Of a stretch of 64,000 bases of DNA, positions 10,796-22,673 are shown piece after piece. Under the pieces are notes generated by a model, which worked only from the letters and a program-made list of their open reading frames with translations, was not told the origin of the DNA and did no database searches. Made by a program: the position numbers and the translations under genes. The stretch comes from Protopterus annectens. Its lineage: Eukaryota > Chordata > Ceratodontiformes > Protopteridae. Location: assembly GCF_019279795.1 (NCBI RefSeq), contig NC_056731.1, positions 869,601,175 to 869,665,174 of the forward strand, read 5' to 3'. Every line of letters starts with the position of its first letter. The stretch's first letter is position 1.

Positions 10796-12416
10796 TTCAT
10801 AGACAGATATGTGGCATACGGGCATACAAATCACACCCATGGAACCCAAACAAAGGAGTAAGGTCTCTATGCATACAACTGCAATCCAATTAACATAAAA
10901 CATAAAACAGACAACTTATCTTATGGGTATATGGTAAAGGAGTATTTCTGATTCAAGTAATAGCAAACATCTATCATAACTAAATAAGCTTTACAGTGAA
11001 CAGCTGCAGATCCAATCCCTAGTTTACCAAGAATTTGCCCATCTTAGATTAAATCCAGTGCCTTCCAGTGCAATCTTCCCAACAGTAACATGAACTTTTT
11101 TCAGGAGGAGGCAAATAACTCCTCAGCACTAAAATGCTCTCCCCAACTTATAATAATGATCCCACACTGCCCTAAGCAAAACCAGGAACACAAAATTACT
11201 GCTCACCCTTAAAACAAGCCAACATTTACATATCAGCATGGTATTTTTATTTGAGCAGTTATTTCAAAGGGAAGACACCGAACAGTTAATTGCAAAAGCT
11301 CAATTCAAACTCTTAAGCTCGTAAATAAATCAGCAGCTTCAGACATTTCAACTTGAACAGAACTCCATACGTGAAAAAGCATTTCAACTGAAAATAAAAG
11401 TATCCAAACAGGAATAATCCAACAAGAAAATTTAAATTTAAAGGCTGAAAACGCAAATGACATGCCGCAAACAAGCTAGACTAGACTTTTAATTTCAGCT
11501 AAATATTTTATGTATACTACGTCACCTCTTTCAAAATCAAAATAGAGTTGGCAAATTTTTTTATTGGCAGCTCGGTCTGCACATGCTCCAGCACAAATTC
11601 AGCACTTCCATAGCTAACCATCGCTCTCTCCCATACACGATTTCATGCTGGCTTCAAATCTGAATTTTAGGAGATGTTTCCTCGTTTCCCCAGAGTTAAA
11701 TGCTTTCTGTTGGGAAGTTCCAAATAAGGTTAGCATCCCCTGACCTACAGCAGCCTCTTTAATGCAAATATGGATTCAGAGCACATCTGTGTGAACTCCA
11801 GAGTTAAGTTTCACTTTCAAATTACAGTTTATTGCCACAGTACTATGTATAATTTCACACAGGCCTTTTTAGTAAATATGCAATACTTAACAGCAAACCA
11901 CAAAGCAACTTTTTTTTTTTTCTTTTAAATAACCACTTTCATTTCTCTTTATTCACTACAGTTTTGGTACAACTCTGCACCCTTTTCCTGAGTTACACAC
12001 CTTGAGAAGTACATCTCCAGTTATACTCACATTTCCTTATTTAAAAGGCTCTCTGCATTTATAAGTTAACATCTTTGTCCTTCGTTCATCTATTTTAGAT
12101 TACAGGAAAAATCCAACTAGGTACAACAACTCATCAGCAGAGGCACTGGCAGGTCCATTTTTTAGAAAACACTGTGCAAAAAGCTTAAGGAGCATTTTAG
12201 CTCAAGACAGACTCATTTAAAGTGAACAATTTAAACAAAGCACAATTTCTGTGGTTCAATTTGACCATATTTACATTAACTCCAGGCATATTTATAACAA
12301 GTAGAAATACTCAATTAGTCTAGTACTAAAAGTAAAGGACAGCCAGGAAAGGTGAATATGTAGTTATGTGCTAATGCATTCAAGAATTATGCAGGAAAAA
12401 TGGAGCAGAACTACAA
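9622..12416. other. Single-copy-looking intron sequence
   Basis: About 2.8 kb of AT-rich sequence between DIRS F and DIRS G with no recognisable ORF, element or exon. The only clear feature is a dinucleotide microsatellite near 10760. Taken as JARID2 intron, with no other assignment possible by eye. Confidence 0.55.
10753..10794. repeat. (TA)n(CA)n microsatellite
   Basis: A short TA run followed by about 16 CA units. Confidence 0.95.
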
Positions 12417-12670
12417 AGTACAGTTGTGCACACTTACCATAAATGTAGATGTTAGAGTGTATTCACTGTTGCAGTCATTACATTTGGGTTATCTGCCTAG
12501 AGGTAGCCCTCAGCCGGCCTGAATACCAGAGTCTTGGATTCCTGTGTCGGATGCTGTCTTCTTTCATGACATCACATCATCAGGGGTATAAAACATGCAG
12601 CCAACGCCATTACATCAATAAAGAAAGGGTACCTCCTAATGCTAAAGTACAGCTATCAGTAACAAGTAAA
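12417..12670 (-). repeat. Left terminal repeat and start of the ICR, DIRS G
   Basis: Matches 15854-16070 (DIRS H) and 32493-32720 (DIRS A), including CTTACCATAAATGTAGATGTT and the complement of the right-end block (GGTTATCTGCC..CCTCAGCCGG..). The second half of the ICR, present in H at about 16200-16330, is missing here. Confidence 0.75.
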
Positions 12671-13133
12671 AACAGTATTCAAAATGAAACGCTGTACAAT
12701 GGCCAATGAAGTAAAGTTCTCTTGGAGAATAGGTAGTGTGGTTAAATGATATAAAACTTAAAAGTGCAACATATACAGCAAAAAACTTGCATACATTTCC
12801 AGTACTTAAATTAAATGCACTTACAAGATATTGACGCTGTGAATGCAGTTATACCATAGCGAAATGATGGCTCCAAAGTTTCCAGTCTTATGATGGCTTC
12901 AAAGTATCCAATCTTTTTGGTCTGATATACAAAGCATCCACACTAAAGATGTAGTAACTATGTGACTGTGATGAACTGTGATAACAGCTTAACCAGTATA
13001 ACAGATCAAATAAAAGCTTCTAGCTTTAATGGCAGTTAAAATCCTTTTATTGTAGGAAAAGTTAAAATCTTCATGTCAAGTTAAAATCTTGATGTAGAAT
13101 AAAAAGGAACTTCCAGTCCCAATCTCTACGATC
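12671..13133. other. Unassigned 460-bp segment inside the DIRS G ICR
   Basis: Replaces the ICR half found in DIRS H. AT-rich, with no ORF. Near-repeated phrases GTTAAAATC(T/C)T occur at about 13036-13095 and GATGGCTYCAAAGT at about 12866-12905. It may be a small non-autonomous insertion, but no terminal repeats or target duplication were found. Confidence 0.45.
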
Positions 13134-13191
13134 TGAAGAAGATACCGAAAGTGCTTATTATTTGGAATACATTAGGGCCAGCTATTAAATC

Positions 13192-14345
13192 CTACAATAC
13201 TGCAGTGGCAAAATGAGCTCTGGATTTATAAAAAATAGGCATGTGGTAATGCTTGGTGAAGGTATGAACAGAGCTCCAGGTAGCAGCTTCTAGGATGTCC
13301 CTGGCAGGGACCCCAACGGCTGTAGAGGTAGATGCAGCCCTGGTGGAATGTGATTTTATCCCCTTGTGGGGTGGGTTTTCCATGCTGATTACAGCAGAAA
13401 TGAATGCAATGGGCTATCCATTTAGAAATGGTTTGCTTTGAAATGGCCTTCCCCTCTGCCCCTACAGCAAAGCCAACTAGCAGCTGTTCAGATTTTGAGA
13501 GTCTTAGTTCTGTCCAAATAAAATCCAAGTTGTCTGTGCACATCCAAAGAGTGCAGACTTCGTTCTCCTTTGTTTTGTGGCTTAGGGGAAAAGGTAGGCA
13601 AATGAATGGACTGACATAGGGCCACACTAGATACCACCTTATGTACAAAGGAAGGATTGGTCCTGAGGGAAACCCTGTCTGCATAGAAGATAATGAAGGG
13701 TTCCACTGCCAATGAGGGCTTGTAATTCAGACACTCTTCTTGCTGAAGTGATGGCTAGAAGAAGGCTGTTTTCCAAGAAAGGAATTTCAACTCTGCAGTT
13801 GCAGTTGGTACAAATGGAGGGACAGTGAGCTTTTCCAATACAAAGTTAAGGTCCCAGGCTGGTGTAGGGGCTCACCTGGGGGATATTAAATTTTTAGCCA
13901 CTCTGAGGAATTGCTTTAACAGGGGGTGAGAGAAGAGGGGAGGTTCAGTATTATAATGTGCTGAAACTGCAGAGGCATGCATTTTAATAGAAGAGAAAGA
14001 AAGGCCCTTGTGGAGCATTTTTGTTAAGTACTGAAGAATAGGAGGTAAACCGAGCACCGTAGAGACCATACCCTGGGTCTGGCTCCAGGAACGTTATCTT
14101 TTCCACTTTTTAGCATAGGATTTTCTAGTACAAGGTCTCCTTGCTTCCAGAATGACCTCTAGCACCTGCTTACTGAGGAATGCTATTGTAGAGCTCAAGG
14201 AATTAACCAGGCTGCAAGGTTCAGGGTTTGAAGCTGAGTGTGCAGAATCTGGCCCGCCTGTTGGGACACCAGGGAAGGTGTCTGAGGTAGGTGCCATGGA
14301 TCCGGCAGTATCATGCAGCGCAAGAGGGGTTACCAGTGCTGGCAA
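13192..14345 (-). pseudogene. DIRS tyrosine recombinase, broken (copy G)
   Basis: The N-terminal part, ARRPCTRKSYAKKWKR (14094-14345), is followed by SSIKMHASAVSAHYN (13872-14069). A large part then reads ADRVSLRTNPSFVHKV, LDVHRQLGFYLDRTK and SKQTISKWIAHCIHF (13226-13712). The C terminus has HSTRAASTSTA (H-x-x-R) and the Tyr context TFTKHYHMPIF (13192-13383). Four frames are needed, so it is dead. The H-x-x-R and Tyr residues survive in the last piece. Confidence 0.82.
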
Positions 14346-15853
14346 GGCCAGTCTGGTTCAATAAGAATTGTCCTTGATTTGTCCCGTTTGATCTTTAGCA
14401 GAACCTTCGAGAAGAGAGGCAGAGGGGGAAAGGCATAAACAGAGAGGCTTTCCCAGGTAAAGGACAGGGCATCCACTTTCCAACCTTGACTGTGAGGAGT
14501 CCTTGTGCAAAATTTGTCCAATTGGTAGTTGTAGGGGGAGGCACACAGGTCTATCTCTGGAGTCTCCCATTTGTTCTTCAAGAGGTTGAATATTTTTGGT
14601 TCCAGTAGGTCGTCTGCCAATGAATTTAGCTTGTCTGGCACGAATTGAGCTTGTAAGTGCACTTGGTAGTTCAAGGCTGTGTTCCACAGAGCCATGGCTA
14701 GTCTGCAGACAGGGCACGAGTGGATTCCCCCTGCTTGTTTATGTACCACATAACTGTGGTGTTGTCTGCCTTTACCAATAATTTTCCTGGAAGGATGTGG
14801 TCCTTGAAGGCTGTCAGGAATTCTCCACAGCTAACATTTCTTTTTGGTTGATATGCAGGTGCATCTGACTCTGGTTCCATTTGCCCTGAAAGCATTTCCC
14901 TGCCAAGTGTGCCCCTCCCCCCTGCATAGTCTGATGCACCTGTAGTCAGGGTTTGGGTGGCAGGGGGTAGATTGAAAGGGAGCCCCTTGTAGAGGTGGCA
15001 GGCCTCTGCCCACCAAAGAAACTTTGTCTTTATACAGGGAATGATAGGAATCATTTATTCCAGGTCCTGAGAATGCTGACACCACAGGCTTTTTACATAC
15101 TATTGTAGTTTCTTTATATGCAGTCTTGCATATGGAATTAGCAGAATGCAAGAGGCCATGAACCCCAGGGCTTGCAGGATTTTCCTTGCAGATAGCTGGG
15201 TCTTTGTGGCCAGTAGTTTGAAGTAGGCTGACAAACTTCTTTCTCTGGCGTGAGGTAAGCCATCTCGGAAGTTGTGTTCAAGCTTGCTCCCAGGAACACA
15301 ATCTGTTGGCAGGGTACTAGATGAGATTTATTTTCATTTACGGTGTACCCCAGCGAGGTTAGAAGTTTCTTTACAAATGCCAGATGTTTTAATAACATGT
15401 CCTGGCCTTCTGTCGGAATCAGACAATCGTCCAGGTATGGGTATATTTGAATATTTCTCTGCCTGCAAAATGCAATGGCTAGAGCTAGACACTTTGTGAA
15501 TACCCTGGGTGCAGCAGATAAGCCAAAGGGAAGTGCAGAGAACTGATAATGCATGGAGCCTGCTCTGAAGCGTAGGTATTTCCTGCAAGATTCCCTTATT
15601 GGAATGTGCAGGTAAGCTTTCTTTAAGTCTAAGGATGCCAACCAGGCATCTATGCCTAGCATAGGAAGCAGCTGTAGAAGTGTTGGCGTTTTGAATTTTG
15701 GGATTACCAAAAAGGTGTTTAGACTAGAGAGGTCCAGGATAGAATGCCAGGAGCGGTCTTTTCTGGGTACTGGGAAAAGTCTTGAGTAAAAACTGTGTCC
15801 CCTTTCTTCTGCTGGGACAGGCTGAATAGCCCTGATACTTAGAATAGAGAGAA
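14330..15853 (-). pseudogene. DIRS RT - RNase H - methyltransferase-like region, N-terminally cut by DIRS H (copy G)
   Basis: Minus ORF 15138-15710 starts at IPKFKTPTLLQLLPML, holds motif A SLDLKKAYLHIPI and motif C IYPYLDDCLI, and ends in the thumb. RNase H pieces follow: TLTTGASDYAG (14698-15054; note G for D in the usual TTDAS), then VKADNTTVMWYINKQG. The methyltransferase-like part (14330-14749) has TPEIDLCASPYNYQL and WESLSVYAFPPLPLF. The RT fingers are interrupted at 15853 by DIRS H. Several frameshifts. Confidence 0.82.
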
Positions 15854-16964
15854 AGTACAGTTGTGTACACTTACCATAAATGTAGATGTTAGAATGTATT
15901 CACTGTTGCAGTCATCACATTTGGGTTATCTGCTTGCAATAGCCCTCAGTCGGCCTGAATAACAAATTCTTGGGTCCTGCGTTGGTAGCTGTCCCTTCTG
16001 TGACATCAGGTCATCAGGGGGTATAAAACATGCAGCCGACGCCATTACATCAGTTTTCTTGCCCCAGATGTCAGGTGCCTCCCTAATGGGAAGCAATTAA
16101 ATTTATAAATATACAAGGTTATACAGACAACAAAAAAGCAAATACACCAAAAAGCTTTTGAGCATTGTAAAGGAAAGTAGAGGTATAGCCAAAAGAAGCA
16201 AGGGGGCTGAAGGGAGGGTAACCAGTACTGCAACAGTGAATACACTCGAACATCTACATTTATGGTAAGTGTACACAACTGTACTATGTTCTTCGTGTTT
16301 CACTGTTGCAGTCATCACATTTGGGAAGATTACCAAAGCTAAGGATGGGAGGAGGAATTTAGACAGCTTTAGAACCAGCTATAAGGAACTGCAAGACTGC
16401 AGTGGCAAAGCCAGCTCTGGATTTAGAGAAAATTGGCAGATGGTAATGCTTAGTGAAAGTATGTACAGAACCTCCAGGTAGCCTGGTAGGGACGCCTCTG
16501 AGAAAGGCTGTAGAGGTAGATGCAGCCCTGCTTGAGTGGGGTCTGATCCCCCTGTGGGATAGGTTTTCCATGGTGCTTGAAGCAGAAATGAATGCAATGG
16601 CCTATCCATTTGGAAATGATTTGCTTTGAAATAGCCTTCCCCTCTGCCCCTGCAGCAAATGCCACCAGCAGTTGGTCTGATTTCCTTTAAGGTTTAGCCC
16701 TGTCCAAGTAGAATCTAAGTTGTCTGTGCACATCTAAGGAGTGCAATATCCGTTCCCCTTTGTTCTGTGGATTAGGAAAGAAGGTTGGCAAATGAATGGA
16801 CTGATTAAGGGCCAAACTGGATACCACCTTGAGCATGGAGGGAATTGGTCCTGAGGGACACCCTGTCCGCATGAAAAATTATGAAAGGCTTTTTTAAAAA
16901 AATGCCAATTTTAGGGCCTTAAAATTTTCCCCGGGGATTTTTTTTTCCCCTTGGGCTTTTTAAA
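15854..16964 (-). mobile_element. DIRS copy H (family Y), inserted in DIRS G, cut by the assembly gap
   Basis: Begins AGTACAGTTGTGTACAC at 15854, with flank ...GAGAGAA belonging to DIRS G RT. The terminal repeat and a complete ICR (to about 16330, containing the circle junction at about 16280-16300) are followed by recombinase pieces to about 16885. The rest falls in the N gap. Confidence 0.78.
16359..16885 (-). pseudogene. DIRS tyrosine recombinase C-terminal part, broken (copy H)
   Basis: Pieces in three frames: 16687-16872 (LPTFFPNPQNKGERILHSLD, VHRQLRFYLDRAK), 16450-16665 (GKAISKQIISKWIGHCIHF) and 16359-16571, with HSSRAASTSTAF (H-x-x-R box kept) and TFTKHYHLPIF (Tyr). It is homologous to 13192-13712 and 33007-33480. 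Upstream sequence is lost in the gap. Confidence 0.8.
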
Positions 16965-17464
16965 NNNNNNNNNNNNNNNNNNNNNNNNNNNNNNNNNNNN
17001 NNNNNNNNNNNNNNNNNNNNNNNNNNNNNNNNNNNNNNNNNNNNNNNNNNNNNNNNNNNNNNNNNNNNNNNNNNNNNNNNNNNNNNNNNNNNNNNNNNNN
17101 NNNNNNNNNNNNNNNNNNNNNNNNNNNNNNNNNNNNNNNNNNNNNNNNNNNNNNNNNNNNNNNNNNNNNNNNNNNNNNNNNNNNNNNNNNNNNNNNNNNN
17201 NNNNNNNNNNNNNNNNNNNNNNNNNNNNNNNNNNNNNNNNNNNNNNNNNNNNNNNNNNNNNNNNNNNNNNNNNNNNNNNNNNNNNNNNNNNNNNNNNNNN
17301 NNNNNNNNNNNNNNNNNNNNNNNNNNNNNNNNNNNNNNNNNNNNNNNNNNNNNNNNNNNNNNNNNNNNNNNNNNNNNNNNNNNNNNNNNNNNNNNNNNNN
17401 NNNNNNNNNNNNNNNNNNNNNNNNNNNNNNNNNNNNNNNNNNNNNNNNNNNNNNNNNNNNNNNN
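16965..17464. other. 500-N assembly gap
   Basis: Exactly 500 N, most likely a conventional gap of unknown size. The 70 or so bases before it (16895-16964) break into homopolymer doublets and runs (TTTTTTAAAAAAA, CCCCGGGGATTTTTTTTT) and stop matching the other DIRS copies, which suggests poor consensus at a contig end. Confidence 0.9.
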
Positions 17465-17552
17465 ACCCAGACTTTGGAATCCGGCCGACCGAGGGCTGCC
17501 TGAGGCAGGACAACCCACATGTTATGACTGCAGTTGCATTCTTGAAGGACAT

Positions 17553-20025
17553 CTCAAACGCACTGAAATGGAAAACATTAAGAAAAAAGGTAAACTGTGC
17601 CTTTTTTTTTTTTTTTTTTAAACAGGCTAGAAACAAAAGCAGCTCTGCACAAGAAACAGAGAAAAATGGAAATTTACTTATTAGACACGTGTAATAATGA
17701 TCAGATATGAAGTTAAAAAAATCCATACTGAAACTGAATTTTTTTCACAGTGACTAGATGCAACACTAAAGCATGGGAATCCCTACATGTTTTGCATACT
17801 TGTCAGTTAAGAACCAAAACTAACTTCAAGGGAACTGGTATGATTTTATCCTTTAGCCTTTTCCTTCTTTTTTATGCAGTTTGTGCCACCATAATACCTA
17901 AACACAACTCCCCTTTTCCACCACATTTAATCAGTGCATTTCTAGGAGTTGATAGTTTCATGGATGATCTTAAAAAACAGTAACAGCATTTCTGAACCTC
18001 CTTTTATCACTGCTAACTACAAGATACCAAAATAAGTCTTTCATTGTGTACTTACAGTCTATTGTTTTATTAACACAAATCTCAGATTACCCATTTAATT
18101 CATTTCACTGTCAAAGGGAAGCTTGACGCCTACCTTGGCACTTAAGTAGGCATAAGACAAAGAAACTTGTCTGAGAAAGGCACCAATCCATTTCATTCAT
18201 GGCAAAACAGACTGAACATTCAGCATTTAAAACCCTGTTTAAGCGTTAGTCATGGAGAAAAAAAAATCCCCCCCAACAGAAAGTATACTTACTATGTATG
18301 TAAACTGTTAATGCAGTGTAGCAGCTCAGTTTAATCTGTGACTGATAGTTATCACATTAAAGAACTAGCAAGTTAAATGAAAGTTGCTTGCTTTTCATCT
18401 ATTCACTCTCCAATGCCTGTTTTACCCATTTTAGTGTCACAGGGGAGATAAAGCTTGTTCCAGGTGACTTGGCACAAGGCTTGAAGTCACCAGTCTATCA
18501 CAGAACTCAAATTCACAGATAAAAAGGTACACCTAATGGCAACTTGGTGGATCACTAACTGACCTACTTTGCAACTCTTTGGAAAGGGGAGAAACCAAAA
18601 ACAACTAGTGAAAAACCATGAGGTTACATAAGACACCCGGGTAATTACCTCCAAAACCAAGCACGGAGGTGCAGTAACACATTAATTCAGAGCTCCATGC
18701 TGCCCCCTAACCTTCTACAGACAGCTACAGAGATAAAAAGCAGCACTTTACTGGCCAAAAACAGAACTTAAATTTATGGAGAAACATTTTTCATGTAATG
18801 GTTTCTCCAACTAATTATGTGGAAAGCAGTTTCAATTTAGTCGCAATGTGCTTTAACAGCAGTTACTGACTACAGCAGGACAATCTCAGCATGCAAGGCT
18901 AACATACCTATTAACAGTTCAAAATTTTGCACGTCCAGAATTTATGCCTATTATTTTTGGTCTACTACTTGTAAAATTTGTGAGACCTTTGAGGACTGAA
19001 GTAACTTAATGACAGATATACAAGTTTCAGACTTCATATCCTTTAGAAAATGCATGCTAATGCAAAACCAGTTACTCTAAGAACTTTAGAATTTAGTCAT
19101 CTGTCCTTTCATTTCTGACTCTGTCCATAAATCTTGAGCAACACAGTTGAGAAGCATGACTACACACAATGAAAACAAAAGTAGCAGCTCTGTCTAGTAT
19201 GCTGAGTCAAACTCCTTTCCAAAAATGTTGCAAGAATTGAACTGTAAAGTGGTGGGATCTTCATGAACTGTAGCACAGAAACAAGTGCAAATGAAGGTAA
19301 AAAAAGTTTGGTCCTTGTGAACCAAATTACATACAAGTGACACTGGGTGAGAAGAAACATTTGAACAAGGTCAACTGCACAGAACTTTACTGAAAAATCA
19401 GTGAATGCAAGCCAAGCACCTTTAGGTTCTTTCTCCCTCCAAGTGCTTGAAACAGACATGCAATGCTACAAATAGAGAATGTGATTATTCACTACTTGGT
19501 CTTCACTGCTATCACATCATTCATAAAGTTCCATGGAGTTAGCAAATCAGTAACTGCAGACACCTCAACATGACAAAAGCACCAAATTCTACTCCTTACT
19601 GATTTTACAGACTTCATTTCATAGCAAAACCTGCATACACAACTGTTACGTTACTCCAAAGCAGAAAATCTGCTTAAAGTGCTTGCTTGGGTTGAACTTA
19701 TTCTGTTAAAACAGAACTTTCAACTATCACTTCATGACAAGTGAGACAGCATGTTAGAAAATGGGGGGTTGCATAAGCAAATGCATCTCTAATAAAATCA
19801 CCAGAAATTACCCATGTTAAAAACTTCAGAAATGAGCAGCAAGTTTCTGATAATTGGGTGAAATACATATATACAAAATGTTACCATTAACCAATAGCAC
19901 AGCTCTGCAAAATGTTTGGTTGTGTCAGAGAACCCCAACCACCCAAAAAAAGAGCCAACAAAACCATTTTAAGCATATCAGCTCAACAATCATTTTAATA
20001 ACCTGTTCAACAGTAACAAGCTTAC
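17553..20025. other. Intron sequence downstream of the JARID2 exon
   Basis: About 2.5 kb of AT-rich sequence with no exon, element or ORF recognised. On the minus strand this is the intron that follows the exon at 20026-20195. Confidence 0.6.
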
Positions 20026-20195
20026 CTCTAAGGCATAGAAATGTGAGGAAATCTTCGGTCTTGGGTTTCCGCTTCGTGAGGTCAGATATCTGTGTTTTTG
20101 GAGGTGGTAACATTGGCTCAGCAGTCTTCACTGGAGTTGTGCTGGGAGAACTGGGCTGGGATTGGGCGAATTTTCTTTGTGCTTGAAGTCGAGGC
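20026..20195 (-). CDS. JARID2: JARID2 internal exon (N-terminal region, PRC2-methylated lysine site)
   Basis: Read on the minus strand, TGTTTTGTAG precedes the exon (acceptor AG at 20197-20196) and GTAAGCTTG follows it (donor GT at 20025-20024). The 170-bp exon begins with the last base of an Arg codon and ends with the first base of a Gly codon. It reads [20 protein letters not shown], then [19 protein letters not shown] and [17 protein letters not shown] recognise this as vertebrate JARID2, about residues 110-166 of the human protein, with a few substitutions. JARID2 is the nuclear PRC2 cofactor that helps recruit and activate EZH2. The Lys in QRKFAQS corresponds to the reported PRC2-methylated K116. 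No other JARID2 exon was found in the window. Confidence 0.9.
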
Positions 20196-21190
20196 CTACA
20201 AAACAGAATCACAGGATATTTTGCCACAGTTTCTAAACATGATCAATGTATACTTTTTTCAGTAAAGGAGAGAACACTTCTACGTAGCAAAAAAATCAAC
20301 ACAGCACTTGTGCTTCACACGTGATGCATAAAGAGAAACTCTGTTGCACTAACCAAAAAAATGAAAATTTGAGTCAAAGCAAGCAGAGGAGAATACAAAA
20401 ATGATGTTATGAATTTACAGCATGCATACCACCTGTAAGATGCAAATACTGCACTGAAGGCATTAAAATCTGGCAACTTTCTACATTAAAGTCGTTCCTA
20501 AAAAAAAAAAAAAAAAACACACATTGCTACTTTCAGTGTCCACTACTATGCCCCCTCAAGTGCACAGGAAGCACATGCACTGATGCAGGATTCCAAACTG
20601 GCGTCCTTTCCATTATCAAGGGAGCTCTGATGTCCTTCCCTTCCACTAACAGCCATCCAACATTTAAGGTATGGTCATTCACAACAAAGTCAGTAAGATG
20701 CATACTAGTGCCCTAAATCAGCACTGGACACCAGTCCCTCTTGGCCTTAACTAGAAGCCGAAAAGCCTTAAGGCCTTATACTACCCTTCCCAGCTAAACC
20801 TCAACATATTACTACCTACAAAACCCATCACCACCAAAGGGGTGGCAAACCTTCCACTAACTATATGAACCACCAGGCTGGAAATCGTAAACGTACAAAA
20901 CTGCCGACGCAAGAAGAATCAGGTGGGTTGCACATGATCAGCTTGTTCAAGTAACATCACCTACACCACAAATCATCATGGACTATTTGTATCAGTTTCT
21001 GCCACCTACGCTAATCTCAAATGATGGTCCAAAACCATTGGTAGTGCCTAGTCTTTGGCACTGGGTGAGATGACAGTGAATGCTTGCTGTGTAATACACT
21101 GGGAATGACTTAATTTCTCCAAGTCTTCTGGCTTTCTAATACCATGATGGGATGGGAATGGACCCCATTCCTAAGTCAAAGTATGATTAA
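20196..21190. other. Intron and probable R4 LINE 3' UTR
   Basis: Non-coding sequence upstream of the exon on the minus strand. An A run lies at about 20500-20517. Some of 20520-21190 may be the 3' UTR of the R4 LINE that starts at 21190, but the boundary cannot be seen. Confidence 0.5.
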
Positions 21191-21212
21191 AGTTCATGAA
21201 ATTACTATTGTT

Positions 21213-22472
21213 TCAATATTTGATGTCAGACAGAAGTGCTATTTGCAGCATCTGCAATGTGCCCAGTAATGAGTCCTGCAATTCGTACGGAGTTACATGT
21301 ATTGGTAATATAACTAAGTATGACTGCAATTCTTTTATGAGACCTGTAGCTTCTACTACTACTGGAACTGCCTGGGTATCCTTCTTCCACATTGCCCTTG
21401 TTTTTGCCTGCAAGTCTTGGTATTTTATGACTTTGTATCTCTCTCTGTATGCAAGACACTGTAGTCACCGAGTATAGCAATTTCAATGATCAATGCTACT
21501 TTTGTCTTCTTTTCATGGACCACTATATCAGTTTTTCTCGCATCAGTTTTTTTGAACTGTTGGTAATGGGTAATTCCATGTGACAAATTTTAAATAATGC
21601 TTTGTGGCGTGTCTCATGCTTCCAGTGTTTTTCAGCTACTTCAATATTATAATGTTTGCACAATCCCCACTGCAACAGTCTTATCACATTATTATGCCTT
21701 TCAGTAGACAGTCCTTCCATCAGTATATCACAACCAGCAACAAGATGTGCGACTGTTTCCAATTCTGTTTTACAAAACCTACATTTGTCTTTCTCCCACA
21801 TGTTTAGTGGCCTTTGTAAACCAACAAGTATGTAGTCCACTATCTTGGGCTGCCAATATTAACCTTTCGTCTTTTGGTTTAAATTCACCTCTCCTTAACC
21901 ATTCCAGCATTCGATCCTGAACAACATGAGGTTGCTTCCAAGAGTTTTCTATACTTGCAACTGTATTTTTCCACATTTGCCTTCTCATCTAATCCTTCAC
22001 CATAGATTATTTTGCTTTTTTGGCACCTTCAGTTGCTGCCCGATTTTTTATCTAACTCTGGTTTGATTTCCCCTCCTGCTTGATGCGGATATGCTTTTGC
22101 TAAACTAAGTGGGGAAGTCACCTCGGACTTATTCTACTCATGCTTCAAAAAACCTTCACTACATTTGGGTCTTGTGAGGTCAGCAGACATGTATGCAGTC
22201 CCACAATTGCAGATCTATACATATAATCAATTTCAAGGAGGTCCATACCTCCTTCGGAAAGGGGAATATATAATCTTGGTATGCACTGATTTTTATACAT
22301 CATTTGACGAGCATGAAGCACCCTTGTTTTCTTGTCCAACCTATCCCAACACCTGCTGGGGCCAGTCAAACACTCCAAAACTGCAAGTTAGGACAGGAAG
22401 AGCAAACTGGTTTACAGCTTGGACTTTGTGCCTAGAGATCAATACTGTTTTCAGTATTAAGTCTTCTAAAAT
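21213..22472 (-). pseudogene. R4-like LINE protein, C-terminal third (thumb, CCHC motif, endonuclease region)
   Basis: Pieces in order: AVNQFALPVLTCSFGVFDW (22380-22450, outside any long ORF), LDKKTRVLHARQMMYKNQCI with RLYIPLSEGGMDLLEI (22145-22378), FKPKDERLILAAQDSGLHT (21779-21988), then the zinc motif CRFCKTELETVAHLVAGC (C-x2-C-x8-H-x4-C, about 21720-21775). Last is MWKKDTQAVPVVVEATGLIK (21213-21413). This order is that of R2/R4-type LINEs, where the CCHC motif precedes a restriction-like endonuclease. Frameshifts at about 21780, 22000 and 21415. Confidence 0.8.
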
Positions 22473-22504
22473 GAGAAGTTATGTACCTACCATAACGTTT
22501 CATG

Positions 22505-22518
22505 TTAGTTGTCTTCTC
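22505..22518. repeat. Target-site duplication of PLE2, left copy
   Basis: TTAGTTGTCTTCTC, repeated exactly at 27371-27384. It lies in the left terminal repeat of DIRS C, where the same string occurs once in DIRS D at about 53763. Confidence 0.92.
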
Positions 22519-22633
22519 TAAAAACACACAAGTGTTATCAGGCAAGGTGCTTCTCAAGAAAAAATGGCAATAACTTGTAGTAGACTAAAGAAGCACTCCA
22601 CGGCTGGCACTTAACAGTTTATTGTACAGATAA

Positions 22634-22673
22634 CTGGTTAAGCTTTCGTTCAAATACAACGTTTCTTCAGACC
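22634..22673 (-). ncRNA. Degenerate hammerhead-like motif in PLE2 left arm
   Basis: Minus strand: GGT-CTGAAGA-AACGTT..., then AACGAAAGC and TTAACC. Same place as the better copy at 27262-27306, but the stem II 3' side and the GAAA register are disturbed by a 2-nt deletion. Probably inactive. Confidence 0.45.

Larger units (their letters stand above)
12417..17552 (-). mobile_element. DIRS copy G (family Y), interrupted by DIRS H and an assembly gap
   Basis: The left end AGTACAGTTGTGCACAC starts at 12417 after flank ...CTACAA. Recombinase (13192-14345) and RT region (14330-15853) follow. DIRS H interrupts it at 15853/15854. After the gap, 17465-17552 is a right terminal repeat of family Y ending GGACAT. 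I assign that end to G because H is nested inside G, but the gap hides the proof; it could belong to H. Internal order is that of family Y. Confidence 0.7.

Noticed and set aside
9622..12416. Conserved regulatory element in the unique intron sequence
   Set aside because: Nothing visible beyond AT-richness and a microsatellite; conservation cannot be judged from one sequence.
13110..13140. CTGAAGA...GAAAG string resembling a hammerhead core
   Set aside because: No stem II can form, and the bases align with the ordinary DIRS sequence GAAGATTACCAAAG at 16335 in copy H.
16911..17726. Long ORFs spanning the N gap
   Set aside because: They are open only because the Ns are translated as X.
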